Below the pieces are notes generated by a model. It searched no databases and had not been told where the DNA came from. It saw only the letters and a program-made list of their open reading frames with translations. This document shows positions 38,931-50,942 of a stretch of DNA of 64,000 bases, piece by piece (the stretch's first letter is position 1; each line of letters begins with the position of its first letter). Source of the DNA: Allochromatium tepidum (GTDB lineage: Bacteria; Pseudomonadota; Gammaproteobacteria; Chromatiales; Chromatiaceae); contig NZ_AP024563.1 of assembly GCF_018409545.1 (NCBI RefSeq), positions 3,092,001-3,156,000 on the forward strand, in the 5' to 3' direction. A program made the translations under genes and the position numbers.

Positions 38931-40598
38931 TCACACTGCTCGCCAGTCGGCCTGCGCAAGATTGCGCGTCCGGCTGTCGAAGACGAGTCCCAGCTCGAAC
39001 AGCCCCTTGTTGGGCAGACCGCGATACTTGGCGCTGTAGTCGCGCGCGCGGATCTGGGCCAGGGCGGGGTTGGCTGATTCCTTGGTCTGCTTCGCGTCGG
39101 TCTTGCCGGATCGGCGACGTTTCGGTTTTGCTGAAGTCTCGGGATCGTTCCTGTCGGTGCCGTCGGAACTCAGGCCACTCGCCGACCCAGAACCATGTCG
39201 AACCTTGATCTCGATGACATAGATGTAGCCTTCGAGCTTGATGGTGAGATCGACCTGACCCTGGTTGGAGATGTCCTCGGGGATGATCTCGGCGTTGAGA
39301 CTGGCGAAGAAGGCATAGAGCACGCTGGCGTAATAGCCTTCACTCTCCGGCAGATCGTTGTTGGTGAAGTTGCGCCAGGGAATGCCGGCGAACAGCCGCC
39401 GGATCGCCGCGATCAGCCCCTCGACATCGCCCTGGATGAGACACTCGTAGAGCGCATCCTGATGCGCGTCGCGCCCGCTGGCGAGCGTGCCGAGATAGGC
39501 GTCGATCAGGTGATCGGCCAGCGCCATCTTCACTTCCTGATTGGGCAGACGCAGCCGGTAGAGCAACCGCGAGCGCCGCCAGCGCGTGCCGGCGATGGTC
39601 AGATAGCCGGTCTGGAACAGCAGCGTCACCGGATCGATGCGCTCGATGTCGAACGAATCCAGGATCTCCTCGCTGGCCTCGATCGTTTCCAGACTGGGCA
39701 GAAAGGTGCGCCGTGCCCGCAGCAGCTCGATGAGAAAGCTCGGATTGCCGGTCTCGAACCAGTAGGGGCGGAATCGTTGACCCTTCGCAATGAAGAGCAG
39801 GATATCGAAGGGGTTGTAGACCGGCTCGCCCAGAAAGCCGTAGCCGTTGTACCACTGCTTGAGCCGCGCCCAGTCGACCCCGCGCAGATGCTCGCCGAAC
39901 GTGGTCTCCAGATCGGACTGGGTATAGCCGCACAGGGTGGCGAAGCGCTCATCCAGCGTGAGATCTTCGAGCTGGTTCAGCCCCGAGAACAGACTGACCT
40001 TGCTGAACTTGGTCACACCGGTCATGAAGACGAAGCGGATGTCGGCGTCATGTCCCTTCATCACCGAGTAGAGGTTTTTCAGGCCCTCGCGGATCTCGGC
40101 GCCCGCGCCGGTCGGATCTGTGATGTTGTCCAGGATCGGTTTGTCGTACTCGTCGACCAGGATGACCACACCCTGCTCACTGGATGCATGCGCACGCCGG
40201 ATCAATTCGCCGAACATTCCAGGGATGCTTTGCGCGTTGCAGCGAATCCCGAGTCGTTCCTGATTGAGCGCCAACTGCTCGCGGATCGATTCATCGAGTT
40301 CGTCGCGATTGCGCAGCACGCCGACCGAGAAATCGAACCGGATCACCGGATGGCGCCGGCTCCAGTCCCAGCGCTCGTGGATATACAGCCCGCGAAACAG
40401 CGCCTCGCTCCCCTCGAATAGTTCCTTGAGCGTGTCGAGGAACAGACTCTTGCCGAAGCGGCGCGGACGCGACAGAAAGTACGACTTGCCCTGACTGACC
40501 ATCGCCCAGGCATGCGCGGTCTTGTCGACATAGGCATAGCCCTGTTCGATGATCTCGCTGAAGGTCTGGAGGCCGATGGGCAGTTTGCGGGCAGTCAT
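38931..40598 (-). CDS. AAA-ATPase-like/PD-(D/E)XK protein, copy A
   Basis: The 555-aa protein has the AAA-ATPase-like domain of the DUF1703-type family, with start LPIGLQTFSEIIEQGYAYVD, P-loop-like SRPRRFGKSL (43-52), and VVILVDEYDKP (144-154), and a PD-(D/E)XK nuclease domain at the C-terminus (GQVDLTIK ... YVIEIK: D450, E463, K465). The family is common and multi-copy in bacteria; function is not established. It is almost identical to copy B just upstream, except residues 99-143 and about 340-391. Confidence 0.85.
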   Translation of the reverse strand: MTARKLPIGLQTFSEIIEQGYAYVDKTAHAWAMVSQGKSYFLSRPRRFGKSLFLDTLKELFEGSEALFRGLYIHERWDWSRRHPVIRFDFSVGVLRNRDELDESIREQLALNQERLGIRCNAQSIPGMFGELIRRAHASSEQGVVILVDEYDKPILDNITDPTGAGAEIREGLKNLYSVMKGHDADIRFVFMTGVTKFSKVSLFSGLNQLEDLTLDERFATLCGYTQSDLETTFGEHLRGVDWARLKQWYNGYGFLGEPVYNPFDILLFIAKGQRFRPYWFETGNPSFLIELLRARRTFLPSLETIEASEEILDSFDIERIDPVTLLFQTGYLTIAGTRWRRSRLLYRLRLPNQEVKMALADHLIDAYLGTLASGRDAHQDALYECLIQGDVEGLIAAIRRLFAGIPWRNFTNNDLPESEGYYASVLYAFFASLNAEIIPEDISNQGQVDLTIKLEGYIYVIEIKVRHGSGSASGLSSDGTDRNDPETSAKPKRRRSGKTDAKQTKESANPALAQIRARDYSAKYRGLPNKGLFELGLVFDSRTRNLAQADWRAV

Positions 40599-42330
40599 GG
40601 GGTCACTCTCGTTGGCGGCGTTGGAACCCGGACGCTGGGTCAGGCCACCCGCCAGTCGGCCTGCGCAAGATTGCGCGTCCGGCTGTCGAAGACGAGTCCC
40701 AGCTCGAACAGCCCCTTGTTGGGCAGACCGCGATACTTGGCGCTGTAGTCGCGCGCGCGGATCTGGGCCAGGGCGGGGTTGGCTGATTCCTTGGTCTGCT
40801 TCGCGTCGGTCTTGCCGGATCGGCGACGTTTCGGTTTTGCTGAAGTCTCGGGATCGTTCCTGTCGGTGCCGTCGGAACTCAGGCCACTCGCCGACCCAGA
40901 ACCATGTCGAACCTTGATCTCGATGACATAGATGTAGCCTTCGAGCTTGATGGTGAGATCGACCTGACCCTGGTTGGAGATGTCTTCGGGGATGATCTCG
41001 GCGTTGAGACTGGCGAAGAAGGCATAGAGCACGCTGGCGTAATAGCCTTCACTCTCCGGCAGATCGTTGTTGGTGAAGTTGCGCCAGGGAATGCCGGCGA
41101 ACAGCCGTCGGATCGCCGCGATCAGCCCCTCGACATCGCCTCCGCGCAGACAATCATAGAGTGCCTGCTGCCAGGACAGCCGCTCGCTGGGCAGCCGGTC
41201 GGTATAGGCATCGACCAGATGATTGGCCAGTGCCTGACGCACTTCCTGATTCGGCACCCGTAGTGCGAACAACCACTGTCCGAAGCTGTCGCGCGTGCCG
41301 GCGATGGTCAGATAGCCGGTCTGGAACAGCAGCGTCACCGGATCGATGCGCTCGATGTCGAACGAATCCAGGATCTCCTCGCTGGCCTCGATCGTTTCCA
41401 GACTGGGCAGAAAGGTGCGCCGTGCCCGCAGCAGCTCGATGAGAAAGCTCGGATTGCCGGTCTCGAACCAGTAGGGGCGGAATCGTTGACCCTTCGCAAT
41501 GAAGAGCAGGATATCGAAGGGGTTGTAGACCGGCTCGCCCAGAAAGCCGTAGCCGTTGTACCACTGCTTGAGCCGCGCCCAGTCGACCCCGCGCAGATGC
41601 TCGCCGAACGTGGTCTCCAGATCGGACTGGGTATAGCCGCACAGGGTGGCGAAGCGCTCATCCAGCGTGAGATCTTCGAGCTGGTTCAGCCCCGAGAACA
41701 GACTGACCTTGCTGAACTTGGTCACACCGGTCATGAAGACGAAGCGGATGTCGGCGTCATGTCCCTTCATCACCGAGTAGAGGTTTTTCAGGCCCTCGCG
41801 GATCTCGGCGCCCGCGCCGGTCGGATCTGTGATGTTGTCCAGGATCGGTTTGTCGTACTCGTCGACCAGGATGACGACCGGTTGGCCGGTGGCGGCCCGT
41901 GCCGCCTGGATGAGTTCGGCGAAACGCCCAGGAATATCCGCGCCCCATTCCGTCTCGATGAGACCCAGACGCCGTGCATTGTCACGCAGCAGCCAGTCGA
42001 TGCGTTGGTCGAGTTCTTCGCGATTACGCAGCACGCCGACCGAGAAATCGAACCGGATCACCGGATGACGCCGGCTCCAGTCCCAGCGCTCGTGGATATA
42101 CAGCCCGCGAAACAGCGCCTCGCTCCCCTCGAATAGTTCCTTGAGCGTGTCGAGGAACAGACTCTTGCCGAAGCGGCGCGGACGCGACAGAAAGTACGAC
42201 TTGCCCTGACTGACCATCGCCCAGGCATGCGCGGTCTTGTCGACATAGGCATAGCCCTGTTCGATGATCTCGCTGAAGGTCTGGAGGCCGATGGGCAGTT
42301 TGCGGGCAGTCATGGGGTCACTCTCGTTCG
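38941..42330. repeat. Tandem duplication of the AAA/PD-(D/E)XK gene
   Basis: Two direct copies of about 1.68 kb (about 38941-40618 and 40650-42330) are nearly identical, including synonymous positions and the 5' flank ATGGGGTCACTCTCGTT. Identity is broken by two islands: 39432-39590/41141-41299 and 40168-40308/41878-42018, where the copies differ in many bases. Confidence 0.85.
40640..42313 (-). CDS. AAA-ATPase-like/PD-(D/E)XK protein, copy B
   Basis: The 557-aa paralogue of copy A, with the same P-loop-like, Walker B-like and D-x13-E-I-K nuclease residues. It differs mainly in two blocks: ELDQRIDWLLRDNARRLGLI region (about 100-145) and the TRDSFGQWLFALRVPNQEVR region (about 340-395). Elsewhere it is essentially identical to copy A, so recent homogenisation or duplication is likely. 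It lies upstream of copy A on the same strand, 41 bases apart. Confidence 0.85.
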   Translation of the reverse strand: MTARKLPIGLQTFSEIIEQGYAYVDKTAHAWAMVSQGKSYFLSRPRRFGKSLFLDTLKELFEGSEALFRGLYIHERWDWSRRHPVIRFDFSVGVLRNREELDQRIDWLLRDNARRLGLIETEWGADIPGRFAELIQAARAATGQPVVILVDEYDKPILDNITDPTGAGAEIREGLKNLYSVMKGHDADIRFVFMTGVTKFSKVSLFSGLNQLEDLTLDERFATLCGYTQSDLETTFGEHLRGVDWARLKQWYNGYGFLGEPVYNPFDILLFIAKGQRFRPYWFETGNPSFLIELLRARRTFLPSLETIEASEEILDSFDIERIDPVTLLFQTGYLTIAGTRDSFGQWLFALRVPNQEVRQALANHLVDAYTDRLPSERLSWQQALYDCLRGGDVEGLIAAIRRLFAGIPWRNFTNNDLPESEGYYASVLYAFFASLNAEIIPEDISNQGQVDLTIKLEGYIYVIEIKVRHGSGSASGLSSDGTDRNDPETSAKPKRRRSGKTDAKQTKESANPALAQIRARDYSAKYRGLPNKGLFELGLVFDSRTRNLAQADWRVA

Positions 42331-42383
42331 TTGGCGGATGTTAGGGCACGCCTCATGGCGTACCCTAAGATTTCGATGCGCGC

Positions 42384-45065
42384 TCAGCTCACCGTCACCG
42401 GATTCCCGAACACCCGATTGCGCACCGCCTTGCGGATCAGATCCGCCGGAACGATGAGGATCGCCAGCGCCAGCACCAGCAGCCACTCGCCGAACGACAA
42501 TCCCACAGTGCGCAGGATCTCGCCGCCGAAGGTGATGAAGAACACCTGGATCGCCATGATCGACGGAATGATGATCGAGAACAGCCGGTTGTCGAGCAGA
42601 TGCTCGAACAGGTTCAGTCCCTGGGTGCGGGCGTTGAAGGTATTGAACACCTGCACGAACACGAAAAAGGCAAAGAACGCCGTCAGGAACTTGGCCTGCG
42701 CCTCGGGCGTGCCGGCGGCATAGCCGCCGTCGAACCGGCCCCGAGTCAGATCACTGGTCAGGAACAGGATACTGATGACCGCGATCAAGCCGCCATTGAT
42801 CAGGATCGAAGACCACATGTCGCGGTTGATCAGCTGCTCGTCGCGCCGCAACGGCGGTTCGTGCATGTAGCGCCCGAGCGCCGCCTCGCCGGCGAAGGCC
42901 AGACCGGCCAGGGTGTCCATGATGATGTTGAGCCACAGCAACTGGGTCATGGTCAGCGGCAGGTCGAAGCCGAAGAACTGCCCCAGGAACACCACCAGGA
43001 TCGCCGAGACGTTCACCGTCAACTGGAACACCAGGAACTTGCGGATCGACTTGAACAGGGTGCGCCCGTAGAGCACCGCCTTGGTCAGTGAGGAGAAATT
43101 GTCGTCGAGGATGACGATGTCGGCCGACTCCTTGGTCATCTCGGTGCCGCTGCCCATTGCGAAGCCCACGTCCGCGTTCTTGACCGCCGGGGCGTCGTTG
43201 ACCCCGTCGCCGGTCATGCCGACCACCAGATTCAGCTCCTTGGCCAGCTTGACCAGCCGGCTCTTGTCGGTGGGGAAGGCGCGCGCGACCACATAGAGAT
43301 GCGGCAGGATCTTCTTGACCTCGTCGTCGGACAGTTCGCCCAGCTCAGCCGAGGTCATGACGATGGCCTGCGGGTCGTCCTCCAGCAGACCCACGTCCTT
43401 GGCGATCGCCTGCGCCGTCTCCTTGGCATCGCCCGTAATCATGACGACATGGATGCCGGCCTGCTTGGCCGTCTTGACCGACTGATAGGACGTGGTGCGC
43501 AGTTCGTCGCGCATCCCGAAGACACCGACCAGGGTCAGCGACTCGGGCAGGGCATTGGTCTCGGGGTCGATCGGCGTCTCGGTGACGGCGACCGCCAGCA
43601 GCCGCATGGCGCGCGCCGAGAGTTCGCTCATGGCTGCCTGGAGCGGGGCGGGATCGCTCAGGTCATGGGCGTTGCCCTCACCGTCGAGCCGGCGCGTGCA
43701 CTGCTTCAGCACCACTTCGGGCGCACCCTTGACCAGAGTCAGCGCGCGCTCGCCGCGAACCTGAGTGGCCGAGAACTTGCGGCTACTGTTGAAGGGGATG
43801 TGATAGACGACATCGGCGCCATTGTTGGCCAGATAGGGCGTGACGAAGCGCAGTAGCGCCTGCTCGGTGCGATCGGCGCCGACCAGTTTGGGATCACTGG
43901 GGTCACTGGCATCGATCACGGCACTGGTGTTGTTGCGCAGTGCAAACCCGGCCTCGTCACGCAGTGCCTGCGGAATGGCGTCCAGCGACTCGAAGCGTTC
44001 GCCGGTTCCGGTCAGAAAGGCACTCACCGACAGCTTGCCCTGGGTCAAGGTGCCGGTCTTGTCGGTGAACAGCAGATTGAGACTGCCGGAGGTTTCGATG
44101 CCGAGCAGTTTGCGCACCAGCACCTTTTCGTTCAGCAGCTTCTTCATGTTGATGGCCAGCACCATCGCGATCATCATCGGCAACCCCTCGGGCACGGCGA
44201 CCACGATGACGATGATGGCCAGAATGGCCGCCGTCACGAAATCCTTGACGATGACGCCGCTCGACTGCGCCCAGTAGGCCTCCAATCCCCCGCCCTGCAG
44301 GAAGATGTTGTTGAACATGAAGGCGACGAAGATGAAGGTGGCGCCGATATAGCCGAAGGTGGCGATATGGCCGCCGAGTACCGTGAGCTTGTGCTGGAGC
44401 GGGGAGAGCCGGTCCTCGGCCGAGAGCAGTTCCTTCATGGTCTGGCCATAGCGGGTCTTGTCGCCCACGGCGGTGGCGCGCATCACGCACTCGCCGTCGA
44501 CCAGCAGACCGGCGCGCCACAGCCGGTGCTCCTCCGGCACGTCGGCGTCGGCGACACCGGCGCTCAGAGCGGTCTTTTTGATCGGCTCGGACTCGCCGGT
44601 GAGCGCTGCCTCGTCGACCTCGGCATGACCGGCGATCAGCAGGCCATCGGTGGGGACGGTGTCGCCCGGTTGCAGCAGCACGTGGTCACCGACCACCAGT
44701 TCGGTGATCGGGATCTCGGTCAGGTGGCCGTTGCGAAAGACCTTGACCCGGATCAGCGAGGCTTCCTCCAGCAGACGCTGGAAGGATTGTTCGTTGCTGT
44801 ACTCCGACCAGGTGGCGACGAAGGTGGCGATGACCACCGCGAAGGCGATGCCGACGCTCTCGTACCACTCGGCATAGCCGAGGAAGGTCAGGAGCACCGT
44901 GATCGCGAGTGCCACGATCAGGATGATGATGATCGGATCCTTGAGATTGCCGAGCAGCTTGTCCCAGAAGGTCTCGGTCTCCTGGCTGGCGACGGCGTTG
45001 GATCCATGCTGGGCGCGTGAGCGCTCGACCTCTTGGTCGGTCAGTCCCGGATAGCTGAACTTCAT
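42384..45065 (-). CDS. P-type calcium-translocating ATPase (PMCA type)
   Basis: The 893-aa protein has the P-type layout: actuator domain motif TGES (AALTGESEPIKK), transmembrane segment PEGLPMMIAMVLAINM (metal-binding proline region), phosphorylation site DKTGTLTQGK, nucleotide domain and MVGMTGDGVNDAPA-type hinge (as VVGMTGDGVNDAPAVKNADVGFAMG). About ten membrane helices follow the 2-2-6 pattern. The sequence resembles Ca2+ pumps of the PMCA/SERCA group. It is divergent from lon. Confidence 0.92.
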   Translation of the reverse strand: MKFSYPGLTDQEVERSRAQHGSNAVASQETETFWDKLLGNLKDPIIIILIVALAITVLLTFLGYAEWYESVGIAFAVVIATFVATWSEYSNEQSFQRLLEEASLIRVKVFRNGHLTEIPITELVVGDHVLLQPGDTVPTDGLLIAGHAEVDEAALTGESEPIKKTALSAGVADADVPEEHRLWRAGLLVDGECVMRATAVGDKTRYGQTMKELLSAEDRLSPLQHKLTVLGGHIATFGYIGATFIFVAFMFNNIFLQGGGLEAYWAQSSGVIVKDFVTAAILAIIVIVVAVPEGLPMMIAMVLAINMKKLLNEKVLVRKLLGIETSGSLNLLFTDKTGTLTQGKLSVSAFLTGTGERFESLDAIPQALRDEAGFALRNNTSAVIDASDPSDPKLVGADRTEQALLRFVTPYLANNGADVVYHIPFNSSRKFSATQVRGERALTLVKGAPEVVLKQCTRRLDGEGNAHDLSDPAPLQAAMSELSARAMRLLAVAVTETPIDPETNALPESLTLVGVFGMRDELRTTSYQSVKTAKQAGIHVVMITGDAKETAQAIAKDVGLLEDDPQAIVMTSAELGELSDDEVKKILPHLYVVARAFPTDKSRLVKLAKELNLVVGMTGDGVNDAPAVKNADVGFAMGSGTEMTKESADIVILDDNFSSLTKAVLYGRTLFKSIRKFLVFQLTVNVSAILVVFLGQFFGFDLPLTMTQLLWLNIIMDTLAGLAFAGEAALGRYMHEPPLRRDEQLINRDMWSSILINGGLIAVISILFLTSDLTRGRFDGGYAAGTPEAQAKFLTAFFAFFVFVQVFNTFNARTQGLNLFEHLLDNRLFSIIIPSIMAIQVFFITFGGEILRTVGLSFGEWLLVLALAILIVPADLIRKAVRNRVFGNPVTVS

Positions 45066-45188
45066 GGCGCGGAATCTCCATCGGCATTGTTAATTCAGGA
45101 CTGACTATCTTACCGCCGCTTGCAAATCGGCGGCGAAAACCTGAAATTGGCCACTCCTGTGTGTGGTATTTCGAGTGAGGCCAACAGC

Positions 45189-47633
<2,445 letters not shown>

Positions 47634-47783
47634 GCCGAGCGGGCCGAACCGCACCCGCCGCCGCGCCGGCTCAAGGAATCGCACGGCACGCCGATACACT
47701 CGCCATGTAGGCGGGTGCGGGCGTCGGCGACAGAGCCGACCCGACCCCAGGTCGAATCATCGGCGTCTTGCCTGGAGTCAGCG

Positions 47784-48026
47784 GTGAACAACAGACTGGA
47801 ACGCGGAGCCCACGCAACGGGCACGAGGGCCGTGGTCGAGCCGATCGCGGCCCACTGGCAGGACGAGCGGCTGTGGCTGGAACTCGTCTCAGATCCCAAG
47901 ACCCGTCATTGGTCGGTGCGGGTACACGACGGACGTGAACGTCCGGCGCGCCGCCATCTCGGTCTGGAGCAGGCGCTGGGCGTGCTGGCCTGTAGCGCTC
48001 GCCCCCTGGGCCGGAGGGGCGCCTGA
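47784..48026 (+). CDS. Hypothetical small protein
   Basis: An 80-aa frame (MNNRLERGAHATGTR ... HWQDERLWLELVSDPKTRHWSVRVHDG) starts at GTG 47784 with a GGAG site seven bases upstream. No domain is recognised. It overlaps no other gene, and sits between lon and the diguanylate cyclase. It may be real; confidence is limited. Confidence 0.4.
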   Translation: MNNRLERGAHATGTRAVVEPIAAHWQDERLWLELVSDPKTRHWSVRVHDGRERPARRHLGLEQALGVLACSARPLGRRGA

Positions 48027-48138
48027 ATGTCGGTCGAGGTGCCGGTTTCATGTCGGATCGAGGGTGCAAGTGTCAGCGAGCCGTCGTTTCAGGCCGCGAT
48101 CAGACGCCGTCCACCCCAAGTCCTGGGCTGGAGTCAGT

Positions 48139-48154
48139 TGGCACAGACTTCGCT
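48139..48154 (+). promoter_or_regulatory. Candidate sigma-54 promoter before diguanylate cyclase
   Basis: TGGCACAGACTTCGCT has perfect GG-N10-GC spacing and a perfect -24 TGGCAC; the -12 is TCGCT instead of TTGCT/A. It lies about 40 bases before the GTG at 48192, giving a leader of about 25-30 bases. The position supports the shorter start of the gene. Confidence 0.45.
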
Positions 48155-48191
48155 TGACCCTGAATATGACTCATCTTTCAGGGGGCGTCAT

Positions 48192-49157
48192 GTGTCAACG
48201 AATCATCAAGCCGATACGTCACGACTCGCACTCGTCGCCACGGCCGGTCCCAGTCGCCGCCAACCCCCCGAGACCATCGATACCGTCCGCTTCCTGCAGG
48301 CCGTCACCGCCTCACTGGAGCTGGAGGAGGTGCTCGGCGCGCTCAACGAATTCCTACACCAGGCCTTCGGCCACGGCGGCTGGGAGTATCGTGGCCCGAG
48401 CGACGAACCTCGTCTCGCGGGCGGTCACTCCGACCGTCACCGGATCGAATATACCCTGACGCTCAACGGGCAGGACTTGGGCGCGCTCAAGCTCATGCGC
48501 GGACGGCGCTTCTCCGAGGACGATCAGCAGCGCATCGAGGGGTTGCTGGCCCTCGCCGCGCCCGCCATCCGGAACGCCCTGCGTTTCTCGCACGTCAATC
48601 GCCAGCTGGAGCGCGATCCCCTGACGGGACTCGGCAACCGCCGCGCCCTGACGCTCCAGGGCGAACAATGGCTGGCCGACAGCGTGCGTCATCACCATTC
48701 GCTCTCGATGCTGGTGCTGGATCTCGACAGCTTCAAGGCCGTCAACGACACCCATGGCCACCCGGTCGGCGACCGTATCCTGTGCAAGGTCGCCGAGACC
48801 CTGATGACCGTGACCCGCACCGCCGACCTGTGCGTGCGCCTAGGCGGTGACGAGTTCGTCGTGCTCCTGCCCGAGACCGGCCTGGACGCGGCTCAGGACT
48901 GCGCCGAGCGCATCCGTCGCGCGCTGGCACGGCAGTTCGTCGAGACCGAATCCGGCCGGCGCGTCGGGATCAGTGTGAGCATCGGCGCCGCGACCCTGAG
49001 AGCCGACATGAGCCTCGATCAGCTCTACCAGCACGCCGATGCCGCCCTCTATGTCGCCAAACAAGCACGCGAACGGGATCCGGCGGTCACCACCCAGGCC
49101 AAGCCGCGAGCGGCCACGCAACGCCCCGCCGGGCGCCCGACGATGCGCAAGGAGTGA
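48192..49157 (+). CDS. GGDEF-domain diguanylate cyclase
   Basis: From GTG 48192 the protein is 321 aa. An N-terminal GAF-like region (about 20-140: DTVRFLQAVTASLELEEVLGALNEFL) is followed by a GGDEF domain (about 150-310) with DPLTGLGNRRAL, the metal-binding LDLDSFKAVNDTHGHPVGD, and the intact active-site motif RLGGDEFVVLLP. No EAL domain is present. A longer frame from 48027 exists, but the sigma-54-like promoter at 48139 would fall inside it. Confidence 0.85.
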   Translation: MSTNHQADTSRLALVATAGPSRRQPPETIDTVRFLQAVTASLELEEVLGALNEFLHQAFGHGGWEYRGPSDEPRLAGGHSDRHRIEYTLTLNGQDLGALKLMRGRRFSEDDQQRIEGLLALAAPAIRNALRFSHVNRQLERDPLTGLGNRRALTLQGEQWLADSVRHHHSLSMLVLDLDSFKAVNDTHGHPVGDRILCKVAETLMTVTRTADLCVRLGGDEFVVLLPETGLDAAQDCAERIRRALARQFVETESGRRVGISVSIGAATLRADMSLDQLYQHADAALYVAKQARERDPAVTTQAKPRAATQRPAGRPTMRKE

Positions 49158-49250
49158 CGCGATCGACACCACGCGACAGCGACTTCGTTTAGACTGTCCC
49201 GCCATGTTCGCTTCATCCTTTTCCACACAAGCCTCGGGACAGCAAGTAGC

Positions 49251-50927
49251 ATGTTGAAGAACACTCGATTGAGCGTGAAGCTGGCCGCCAGTTTTCTGGC
49301 GATGGCGTTGATTGTGTTGATCCTCGGTCTTCTCGGGATTCGAGGTGAACTGAGTATGCGCGACCATCTCATCTCGATGAGCCGGGAAAGTCTGCCGGCG
49401 ATCGTACAGCTCAATCGACTCAATTACGAGCGCGTCCGGATTCGCAGCCAGACCTTCGAAATCAAGAGCTTGACGACCTGGAGCACGCGCACCCGCGAGT
49501 TGATCGAGCAGGTCATGCGCCAGCGTGTCGCCTCCTGGAACGTCGTCGAGGAGGCGCTGGCGCAATTCGAACGCCTGCCTCAGTCCGTCGACGAGCAGGC
49601 GATCTTCTCGGCCCTCAAGACCGACTACACCACCTGGCGTGAGCATTACACCGAACTCGATCGCTTGACGCGCGCCATGCTCGAAGCCCCGGATCAGGAG
49701 ACCTATTCGGTCGTGCTGGCGCAGTTCGGGCAGCGTGTCGACGACATCTTCCCGGTCTCGGACCGGGTCGCCGTGCTCATCGAATCCCTGGTCGCACTCA
49801 AGAACAAGTCTTCGAGCGATACCCTGGCCCAGGCTCGGCATGAAAGCGATCTCATGGTCATGCTCTATGGCATCGCCATGATCGTGGGACTGGCGCTGGC
49901 CGGCATCCTCGGTTTTCTCATCACCCATGACACGCTGCGCCGTCTGGGCGGCGAACCGGCGCAGGTGCTGGCCGTCGTCAACCAGCTCGCCGAGGGTGAT
50001 CTGACGACCAACATCCATCTGCGTCCCGGAGACGAAACCAGTCTCATGGCCGCCATGGCACGCATGGTCGAGAACATGCGGCGCGTCCTGCGCGATGTCT
50101 CCAACGCCAGCTCACAGGTCGCGGCCGCCGCCGTCGAACTCTCGGCCACCAGTGAGGAGACCAACCAGCAGGTGCGCGTCGAGCAATCCGAGACCGATCA
50201 GGTCGCTACCGCGATGAACGAGATGACCGCTACGGTCGAGGAGGTCGCGCGTCATGCCGCCGCCGCCGCGCGCGCCGCCCAGGATACCGACCGCGAGACC
50301 GAGGCCGGCAGCCAGGTGGTCGCGCAGACGATCTCGGCGATCGATCTGCTGGCGCAGGAGGTCGAGTCGGCCGGTCAGGTGATCGCGCGACTCTCCGAAG
50401 ACAGCGCCGAGATCGGCGCGGTGCTGGACGTCATCCGCGGCGTGGCCGAGCAGACCAATCTGCTGGCGCTCAACGCCGCCATCGAGGCCGCGCGCGCCGG
50501 TGAGCAGGGACGCGGCTTCGCCGTCGTGGCCGCCGAGGTGCGCACCCTGGCCAGCCGCACCCAGTCTTCGATCCAGGACATCCAGGAGAAGATCGAGCGG
50601 GTGCAGAACGGTTCGGCGGGCGCGGTCTCGGTGATGGCCAAGGGGCAGGAGATGGCGCGCGAGAGCGTGGCTCAGGCCCGGCGTGCCGGCGAATCGCTCC
50701 AGACCATCAGCGCCGCCATCACCAGCATCGCCGACATGAACCGTCAGATCGCCGGCGCCGCCGAGGAACAGACGGCGGTGGCCGAGGAGATCAACCGCAA
50801 CATCCACACCATCTCCTCGACGGTCGATCAGACCGCCGCCGGCGCGGCCCATATCGCCAGTGCCAGCGAGGAACTGGCGCGGCTGGCCAGCATGCTCCAG
50901 GAGCGGGTCGCGCGCTTCAGGCTCTGA
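49251..50927 (+). CDS. Methyl-accepting chemotaxis protein
   Basis: The 558-aa chemoreceptor has two transmembrane helices (about 10-29 and 203-226) around a helical periplasmic sensor domain (about 30-202), a HAMP domain (about 228-280), and a long signalling domain with the conserved tip ([41 protein letters not shown]). The likely ligand is unknown. It lies 93 bases after the diguanylate cyclase. Confidence 0.95.
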   Translation: MLKNTRLSVKLAASFLAMALIVLILGLLGIRGELSMRDHLISMSRESLPAIVQLNRLNYERVRIRSQTFEIKSLTTWSTRTRELIEQVMRQRVASWNVVEEALAQFERLPQSVDEQAIFSALKTDYTTWREHYTELDRLTRAMLEAPDQETYSVVLAQFGQRVDDIFPVSDRVAVLIESLVALKNKSSSDTLAQARHESDLMVMLYGIAMIVGLALAGILGFLITHDTLRRLGGEPAQVLAVVNQLAEGDLTTNIHLRPGDETSLMAAMARMVENMRRVLRDVSNASSQVAAAAVELSATSEETNQQVRVEQSETDQVATAMNEMTATVEEVARHAAAAARAAQDTDRETEAGSQVVAQTISAIDLLAQEVESAGQVIARLSEDSAEIGAVLDVIRGVAEQTNLLALNAAIEAARAGEQGRGFAVVAAEVRTLASRTQSSIQDIQEKIERVQNGSAGAVSVMAKGQEMARESVAQARRAGESLQTISAAITSIADMNRQIAGAAEEQTAVAEEINRNIHTISSTVDQTAAGAAHIASASEELARLASMLQERVARFRL

Positions 50928-50942
50928 GGTCGGAGAATCCCG

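Noticed and set aside
45066..45188. Heat-shock (sigma-32) promoter for lon
   Set aside because: CTTGCAA resembles the -35 element, but no CCCCAT-type -10 lies at the right spacing.
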